Positions 6,363 through 10,999 of a stretch of 10,999 nucleotides of DNA are shown one piece after another; the first letter of the stretch is position 1; each line of letters opens with the position of its first letter. The stretch is from Alphaproteobacteria bacterium (GTDB taxonomy: Bacteria; Pseudomonadota; Alphaproteobacteria; Rhizobiales; Aestuariivirgaceae), in assembly GCA_024639035.1 (NCBI GenBank), contig JAHEJE010000063.1, positions 1-10,999 of the forward strand, given 5' to 3'. Position numbers and translations under genes: made by a program. The notes under the pieces are model-generated. The model did no database searches. It was not told where the DNA came from and was given only the letters and a program-made list of their open reading frames with translations.

Positions 6363-7859
6363 ATGCAAGATCACACCGACAAGGACCACCGGCCAAGCCG
6401 AAGGCCACGCCCCTGGCAGGGCTTGAGCGGCAAGGTGCTTGCTCTGACGGTGTTGTTCGTCATGCTTGGCGAAGTGCTGATCTTTCTGCCGTCCATCGCC
6501 AACTTCCGCATCACCTGGCTGAAGAACAAGATTGCGATTGCCGAGGTGGCCGCATTGGCGGTTGAGGCGGCGCCCGATCAAAAGGTTTCCGATGACCTGC
6601 GGCGCGAACTTCTCAAGGGCGCCGGCGTTGAAATCGTTGCCCTGAAACGAGGCAGTTCACGTCATCTCATGCTGCTGTCCGATCAGGACATCATGATCAA
6701 GCAGTCTTATGACCTGCGCGAGACAAGCTGGATCATGGCAATTTCCGACGCCTTCGCAGTATTGGCGAACCCGGAACCGCGGATCATCGGCGTTGCCGAT
6801 GAACCTCCAAACATGTCCGGTGATTCCATAGATATCGCGATGAACGAAGCGCCGCTGCGCAAAGCAATGCTCACCTACACGGGGAACATCCTAAAGCTGT
6901 CGATTGTTCTCTCATTGATCGTCGCGGCGATGGCGTTCTTCGCGTTCAACCATGTCCTCGTCCGGCCGATCAGGCGAATGACCCGCAACATGCTGAAGTT
7001 CGCCAGCCGTCCGGAAGACCCCTCAATGATTATCCCCGACACCACGCGTCAGGACGAGATCGGCGTCGCGGAACGCGAACTGCGTTTTATGCAGATCGAA
7101 CTGTCCGGGGTCCTGAACCAGAAGAACCGCTTGGCCGCCTTGGGACTGGCGGTCAGCAAGGTCAGCCATGATTTGCGAAACATGCTGGCCTCGGCACAGT
7201 TGATTTCCGACCGGCTGGCCATGGTGAACGATCCGACGGTCAAGAAGTTTGCACCGAAACTGATCAGCTCGCTCGACCGGGCGATTGATTTCTGTGCTCA
7301 GACGCTCAGGTTCGGCAAGGCCAAGGAGGCACCACCGCGCCGCGAGAGGCACAACCTTCATGACCTTGTTGAGGAAGTCACCGAGGCATCGGTCGTCCAG
7401 GCATCGAGCAATATCGTACTTTATAATGACACCAGCCGTGAAATCGAAGTCGACGCCGACCGCGAGCACCTTTTTCGCATCTTGATGAACATGCTGCGCA
7501 ATTCGATCCAGGCGCTTGAAGCGATGCCGCACCATGACGTAGGCGGCACTGATGGCGAGGTCAGACTGAAGGCCTGGCGCGACGGATCTTCGACAACAAT
7601 CGAAGTTCGCGACAACGGCCCAGGCGTGCCGGACAAAGCCCGTCAACATCTGTTCGAAGCCTTCAGAGGCTCGGTTCGCGCAGGCGGAACCGGTCTTGGG
7701 CTGACAATTTCTCACGAACTCGTGCAGGCACACGGCGGCACCATCAAGCTGATCGCCGACAGCAATCCTGGTGCGATATTTTGGATCAACATCCCTGATC
7801 GGATCACTGAGCTGCGATCAGGCCGCCGGGGCCAGATCGATACCCCGGCGGCGGGTTGA
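6363..7859 (+). CDS. Membrane sensor histidine kinase (HAMP-HisKA-HATPase)
   Basis: This 498-residue kinase has a basic cytoplasmic start, TM1 (about 25-47), a periplasmic sensor region (about 50-172) of no type I recognise, TM2 (177-197) and a HAMP segment beginning VLVRPIRRMTRNML (198-211). The DHp helix carries the phosphoacceptor H269 in KVSHDLRNMLASAQL (266-280). The ATPase part has the N-box (NMLRNSIQAL, N376/N380), G1 DNGPGVP (417-423) and G2 GGTGLGLTIS (441-450). There is no receiver or output domain and no response regulator gene in the window, so its partner must be elsewhere. The 33-base gap after the oxidoreductase implies co-transcription. The AGGG before the ATG is only 2 bases away, so initiation may depend on coupling. 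The sensor could detect the stress or substrate handled by the two upstream proteins; that is inference from position only. Confidence 0.92.
   Translation: MQDHTDKDHRPSRRPRPWQGLSGKVLALTVLFVMLGEVLIFLPSIANFRITWLKNKIAIAEVAALAVEAAPDQKVSDDLRRELLKGAGVEIVALKRGSSRHLMLLSDQDIMIKQSYDLRETSWIMAISDAFAVLANPEPRIIGVADEPPNMSGDSIDIAMNEAPLRKAMLTYTGNILKLSIVLSLIVAAMAFFAFNHVLVRPIRRMTRNMLKFASRPEDPSMIIPDTTRQDEIGVAERELRFMQIELSGVLNQKNRLAALGLAVSKVSHDLRNMLASAQLISDRLAMVNDPTVKKFAPKLISSLDRAIDFCAQTLRFGKAKEAPPRRERHNLHDLVEEVTEASVVQASSNIVLYNDTSREIEVDADREHLFRILMNMLRNSIQALEAMPHHDVGGTDGEVRLKAWRDGSSTTIEVRDNGPGVPDKARQHLFEAFRGSVRAGGTGLGLTISHELVQAHGGTIKLIADSNPGAIFWINIPDRITELRSGRRGQIDTPAAG
7822..7852. terminator. Strong hairpin at the end of the histidine kinase gene
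   Basis: Bases 7822-7831 (GCCGCCGGGG) pair perfectly with 7843-7852 around an 11-base loop, giving a 10-bp all-G/C stem. It lies in the last codons of the kinase gene and 52 bases beyond the ggt stop, between convergent genes. No T-run follows, so it may stop transcription by a Rho-aided route or protect mRNA ends rather than act as a classical terminator. Confidence 0.4.
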
Positions 7860-7903
7860 GAGTTTGCCCAACCTGAATCAATCTGCGTCGACTTGCTGAA
7901 AAC

Positions 7904-9604
7904 TTATTGAATTTCCAGCACAACGCCCTCGCGGCGCGGGTCCGCACCGCCGTCCATCCCGCCATCGGTGATGCGCACGCCATGCAGCCCGGAAACCAAT
8001 GGGCGCTCCTTTACTCTGTGATTCATCATTTTCAACCGTCGGACGAGAATATCGAGCCCCTTGCCGGCTTCCACTTCCGTTGCGCTGTTTCGGTTGACGA
8101 CCCGCGGGGCGGAAATTGCCGCCTGCATGTCCATATCCCAATCGATCAGATTGAGCAGTGTCCAGCTCACATATTCGATGATCCGGCTGCCGCCCGGAGA
8201 ACCGACGACCGCATACAGCGCTCCATCGCTGTCGAACACCAGCGTCGGCGACATCGATGAGCGCGGCCGTTTGCCGCCTGCGACCCGGTTGGCCACCGGT
8301 GCGCCGTCCCGCTCGGCAATGAACGAAAAATCCGTCAGCTGGCTGTTGAGGATGAAACCGGCCACCGATATGTGCGAGCCGAAGCTTCGCTCCACCGAAG
8401 ATGTCATCGACACCGCATTGCCCTCGCCATCGACGATCGCCAGATGCGTCGTACCGAACTCCTTCAGCTTGCTATCGGCGGCCTTGCGTCCTTGGTTGCC
8501 TGCCGGGCGACCGGCATCCGCGCTACCCATGTCCCTTGCCGGATCGATCAGGCCCGCCCGCTGGCGCAGGTAGGCTTTGTCCAGCAGGCCCTCCACCGGA
8601 ACATCGGCAAAATCCGCATCCGCCATGTACAAGGCCCGATCAGCGTAGGCCAACCGGCTTGCCTGGGCGAACAGATGCACCGCGGTCGCTGATTGCGGCC
8701 GCATTGCCCCGATATCGTAACTTTCCAACATGCCGAGAATCATCAACGTCGTCAGTCCGCCGGAAGTCGGAGGTGGCATACCGCAGACCCGGAATGCCCG
8801 GTAAGGCGCGCAAATGGCCTCGCGCCGCGTGGGCGCGAAGCCTTCCAGGTCGCTCAACTGCATCACACTGGCATTGCCGGGATAGGTCCGTACCGCCTCG
8901 ACGATCTGCTGGGCGATCTCCCCCGTGTAGAACGCCTCGGGTCCACCTTCAGCGATCTTCTCCAGTGTGTCCGCCAACTTGGTATTCCTGAATGTCGTTC
9001 CCACCGGCAGCGGCGCACGGATCGAACTGTCGCTGGTGTAGTAGAGCCCGGTCGCCTCCTCATTGACGAGCAGCTTTGGAGACTTGGCGATTGCGGCATG
9101 CAACCGCGGGCTCACCGCGAAACCGTCACGCGCCAGTGTGATTGCCGGTGCAAACAGCCTGGCCCAATCCAGTTTCCCATGATCGCGATGCGCCGCCCAC
9201 AAGGCTGCAACGGTCCCGGGCACCCCAACCGCACGTCCGCCGATCGACGCCTCGCCCCACTTCATCGGGCTTCCGTCCGGTTTGAGAAAGTAGTCGGAGC
9301 CTGCCGCCATCGGCGCCTTTTCACGGCCGTCCCAGGCAACGATCTCGCGCGCGTCATCATCCCAATGCAGCAGGAACAACCCCCCGCCGATGCCCGACGA
9401 CTGCGGCTCGACCACACTGAGCGCCATTTGCGCCGCAATGGCCGCATCCAGTGCATTGCCGCCCGCCTGCAATATGTCGAGCGCAGCCCGCGAGGCGTGC
9501 GGATTGGCTGTCGACACCATCGATTTTCCCTGGTCCCTGCAGCCCGATAGCCCTATCGCCGCAACAGCCAGTACAGCCAGAAATGCAAGACCCCATCTTT
9601 TCAT
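7904..9604 (-). CDS. ggt: Gamma-glutamyltransferase, lipoprotein form
   Basis: This enzyme hydrolyses or transfers the gamma-glutamyl group of glutathione and related amides in the periplasm. The 566-residue precursor begins with a lipoprotein signal (MKRWGLAFLAVLAV) and lipobox LSGC with C22 as lipidated residue, so it is probably membrane-anchored; soluble secreted forms are more usual. The substrate-binding arginine is R94 (WDGREKAPM). The self-cleavage site is G384/T385 in EFGTTHLAIVD, which would split a large subunit from a small subunit whose new N-terminal T385 is the nucleophile. Further conserved sites are LTDFS (D425), KRPRSSMSPT (S450-S451) and PGGSRII (G471-G472). The stretch between LTDFS and KRPRSS is shorter than in E. 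coli, suggesting a reduced lid loop. The reading frame is open up to 9928, but that extension runs antisense through the neighbouring peptidase gene; the ATG at 9604 with the signal peptide and an upstream GGAG is preferred. Confidence 0.93.
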   Translation of the reverse strand: MKRWGLAFLAVLAVAAIGLSGCRDQGKSMVSTANPHASRAALDILQAGGNALDAAIAAQMALSVVEPQSSGIGGGLFLLHWDDDAREIVAWDGREKAPMAAGSDYFLKPDGSPMKWGEASIGGRAVGVPGTVAALWAAHRDHGKLDWARLFAPAITLARDGFAVSPRLHAAIAKSPKLLVNEEATGLYYTSDSSIRAPLPVGTTFRNTKLADTLEKIAEGGPEAFYTGEIAQQIVEAVRTYPGNASVMQLSDLEGFAPTRREAICAPYRAFRVCGMPPPTSGGLTTLMILGMLESYDIGAMRPQSATAVHLFAQASRLAYADRALYMADADFADVPVEGLLDKAYLRQRAGLIDPARDMGSADAGRPAGNQGRKAADSKLKEFGTTHLAIVDGEGNAVSMTSSVERSFGSHISVAGFILNSQLTDFSFIAERDGAPVANRVAGGKRPRSSMSPTLVFDSDGALYAVVGSPGGSRIIEYVSWTLLNLIDWDMDMQAAISAPRVVNRNSATEVEAGKGLDILVRRLKMMNHRVKERPLVSGLHGVRITDGGMDGGADPRREGVVLEIQ

Positions 9605-9683
9605 CAGCTCATCTTCTCCACGCGCTTTCGTTGCCAGTGAGTCTAGACAATTGCTGCAACAAGGCAATCGCAGTCGTAGCCGA

Positions 9684-9712
9684 TTGACGCCGAAGCCATC
9701 TCCACTTAGCGT
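9684..9712 (+). promoter_or_regulatory. Possible promoter for the P1 peptidase, giving a leaderless mRNA
   Basis: TTGACG (9684-9689) and TAGCGT (9707-9712) are spaced by 17 bases. The -35 is good (5 of 6 consensus bases); the -10 is poor (TA....T). A start 6-8 bases downstream would fall at or next to the ATG at 9719, giving a leaderless or near-leaderless transcript. The 114-base region also has to hold the ggt promoter on the other strand, for which I see no clear consensus. Confidence 0.25.
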
Positions 9713-9718
9713 CGAGGC

Positions 9719-10738
9719 ATGCAAGAGTATCGCCCCGGCCCCCGCAATCTGATAACCGATGTGCCCGGCATCCAGGTCGGCAACGCCGAGGACACCAGCG
9801 CTCTGACCGGGGTCACGGTGATTTCTGGCGAGGCAGGCTTTGTCGCCGCTGTCGATGTCCGAGGCGGTGCACCAGGCACTCGCGACACCGATGCCCTTGA
9901 CCCCACCTGCCTCGTCGAACGCATTCATGCGCTGACATTGTCAGGAGGCTCTGTCTTCGGCCTTGATGCTGCAGGCGGCGTCACGGCCGCCTTGGCACAG
10001 GCGGGCATCGGCTTCACATTCGGTCCACAGCCTGTGCCATGTCCGATCGTCCCGGGCGCGGTAGTCTTCGATCTCAACAACGGCGGCGACAAGGCCTGGG
10101 GGTATGACCCGCCCTATCGCCGCCTTGGCATCACCGCTCTTCAGGCGGTGGGTCAAGAGTTTGCTCTCGGCAATGCCGGCGTTGGGCTCGGATGCATCGC
10201 CGGCGACCTGAAAGGCGGCCTCGGCAGCGCTTCCCTGTCGCTCAAGACATGCACGGTTGGCGCCATCGTCGCGGTCAACAGCTTTGGCGCAGCGATCGAC
10301 CCGCGAACCGGCGACCTGTGGTCAAGGCCATTCGAGATGGACGGTGAATTCGGCAGTACCGCGAGCGCTGCACCCAGCCGCAATCCAGCGCCGCTGTCGA
10401 TCGGCACCAAGGCGCCGGGCCAGCCCGGTGCCAACACCACTGTTGCAGTCGTCGCGACCGACGCAAGCCTCGACAAATCGCAAAGCAGAAGACTGGCGAT
10501 TATGGCGGCCGACGGCATGGCCCGCGCCATCCGACCTGTCCACAGCCCGTTTGATGGCGATACCGTTTTCGCCCTGTCGACCGCTCAGGACCATTCGTCG
10601 GTCATTGACGCCCACACGCTCAATCTCATCGGCACTGCGGCGGCCGACGTGCTCGCCAGAGCCATTGGCCGGGCGATACATGCCGCCCAAAGCATTCCCG
10701 GCCATCAAAGCTGGCGCGACCGATCGGCAGCGACCTGA
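9719..10738 (+). CDS. P1 family peptidase (DmpA/BapA/NylC type, S58)
   Basis: This 339-residue protein belongs to the self-processing family that includes the aminopeptidase DmpA, beta-peptidyl aminopeptidases and the nylon-oligomer hydrolase NylC. The start GPRNLITDVPGIQVGNAED (7-25) is the family signature, followed by RGGAPGTRDTD (48-58), TLSGGSVFGLDAAGGV (73-88), FDLNNGGDK (117-125) and GNAGVGLG (151-158). The cleavage site is N239/T240 in GANTTVAVVATD, matching the N/T site of NylC; T240 would become the nucleophile of the small subunit. No signal peptide is visible, so it is probably cytoplasmic. Likely substrates are small peptides or amides; the exact one cannot be read from the sequence. 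The ATG is the first possible start after an in-frame TAG at 9707; GAGG lies only one base before it. It diverges from ggt, with 114 bases between, which hints at a shared role in peptide or amide breakdown. Confidence 0.92.
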   Translation: MQEYRPGPRNLITDVPGIQVGNAEDTSALTGVTVISGEAGFVAAVDVRGGAPGTRDTDALDPTCLVERIHALTLSGGSVFGLDAAGGVTAALAQAGIGFTFGPQPVPCPIVPGAVVFDLNNGGDKAWGYDPPYRRLGITALQAVGQEFALGNAGVGLGCIAGDLKGGLGSASLSLKTCTVGAIVAVNSFGAAIDPRTGDLWSRPFEMDGEFGSTASAAPSRNPAPLSIGTKAPGQPGANTTVAVVATDASLDKSQSRRLAIMAADGMARAIRPVHSPFDGDTVFALSTAQDHSSVIDAHTLNLIGTAAADVLARAIGRAIHAAQSIPGHQSWRDRSAAT

Positions 10739-10847
10739 ACCTGCAGCAACATCAATGCTTGCCTTTACCCGTCCGCCGTATTAGGAGAAGTCGTCCCCGC
10801 CGCCGGAACATCGAAAATGGCCCCAAGGCCAACATCCGCGGCACGGA

Positions 10848-10924
10848 GCACCGGTAGCTCAGCTGGATAGAGCACCAGACTACGAATCTGGGGGTCGGGG
10901 GTTCGAATCCTCCCCGGTGCGCCA
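10848..10924 (+). tRNA. tRNA-Arg (anticodon ACG), CCA encoded
   Basis: A full cloverleaf is visible. The acceptor stem GCACCGG (10848-10854) pairs perfectly with CCGGTGC (10914-10920). The D-arm is GCTC...GAGC. The anticodon stem CCAGA/TCTGG holds loop CTACGAA, so the anticodon is ACG (10882-10884). The T-arm contains GGTTCGAATCC. Discriminator G10921 is followed by encoded CCA. ACG is read as ICG after deamination and decodes CGU/CGC/CGA. The sharp base change after the 3' end suggests it may serve as an integration site. Confidence 0.97.
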
Positions 10925-10960
10925 ATAAAATCAACAACTTAAGTGAATGTAAATTCCCCG

Positions 10961-10979
10961 TTAGTCTCGTTTTAGTCTC
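10961..10979 (+). repeat. Tandem TTAGTCTC repeat in AT-rich flank of the tRNA
   Basis: TTAGTCTC occurs at 10961-10968 and again at 10972-10979, an 11-base pitch close to one DNA turn. It lies 37 bases beyond the tRNA end, in a stretch (10925-10999) that is only about one third G+C by hand count, against G+C-rich DNA before it. Such short phased repeats next to a tRNA resemble integrase arm-binding sites, but the window ends before any integrase could be seen. Confidence 0.4.
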
Positions 10980-10999
10980 TTTTTGTGATGTTAGCGTTT

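Noticed and set aside
9605..9928. N-terminal extension of the ggt frame by 108 codons
   Set aside because: It runs antisense through the start of the P1 peptidase, resembles no GGT, and a clear lipoprotein signal begins at the ATG at 9604.
10759..10784. TTGCCT...TATTAG as a tRNA promoter
   Set aside because: The spacer is only 14 bases, too short for a good sigma70 promoter, and it lies over 60 bases before the tRNA.
10752..10937. 61-residue minus-strand frame containing RGGFEPPTPRF
   Set aside because: This peptide is the well-known false translation of the antisense strand of a tRNA gene; it overlaps tRNA-Arg(ACG).

Overview
The window reads as chromosomal DNA of an alphaproteobacterium, most likely of the Hyphomicrobiales/Rhizobiales type. 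The evidence is high G+C throughout, the gene order rpmH-rnpA-yidC-engB, a lysine in place of the usual YidC TM2 arginine, and the sequence style of the tRNA-Arg and histidine kinase. The genus cannot be named from the sequence alone.

Left part (1-3704): a decayed gene at 12-537 keeps the Rossmann start of a saccharopine-dehydrogenase-like protein. It is joined out of frame to the end of a DUF4166 domain, so the middle has been deleted. It converges on the housekeeping operon rpmH-rnpA-yidC-engB on the minus strand: ribosomal protein L34, the RNase P protein, the YidC membrane insertase and the EngB ribosome-assembly GTPase. A good sigma70-type promoter lies 123 bases upstream of rpmH. The gene yidD, often found between rnpA and yidC, is absent, and no dnaA is next to rpmH.

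Centre (3705-7859): after a 338-base divergent intergenic region, three plus-strand genes form a tight apparent operon. They encode a TVP38/TMEM64 (VTT-domain) membrane protein, a mercuric-reductase-like FAD/NAD disulfide oxidoreductase without the mercury-specific cysteines, and a HAMP sensor histidine kinase with no response regulator beside it. This trio is the best candidate for a poorly described system: a membrane transporter or scramblase, a redox enzyme and a sensor that may act on one process.

Right part (7860-10999): a lipoprotein gamma-glutamyltransferase (minus) and a P1-family (DmpA/NylC-type) peptidase (plus) diverge from a 114-base region. Both are self-cleaving hydrolases with an N-terminal threonine nucleophile. 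The window ends with tRNA-Arg(ACG). Immediately after its encoded CCA the DNA becomes AT-rich and carries a short repeat, which suggests the edge of an integrated element.
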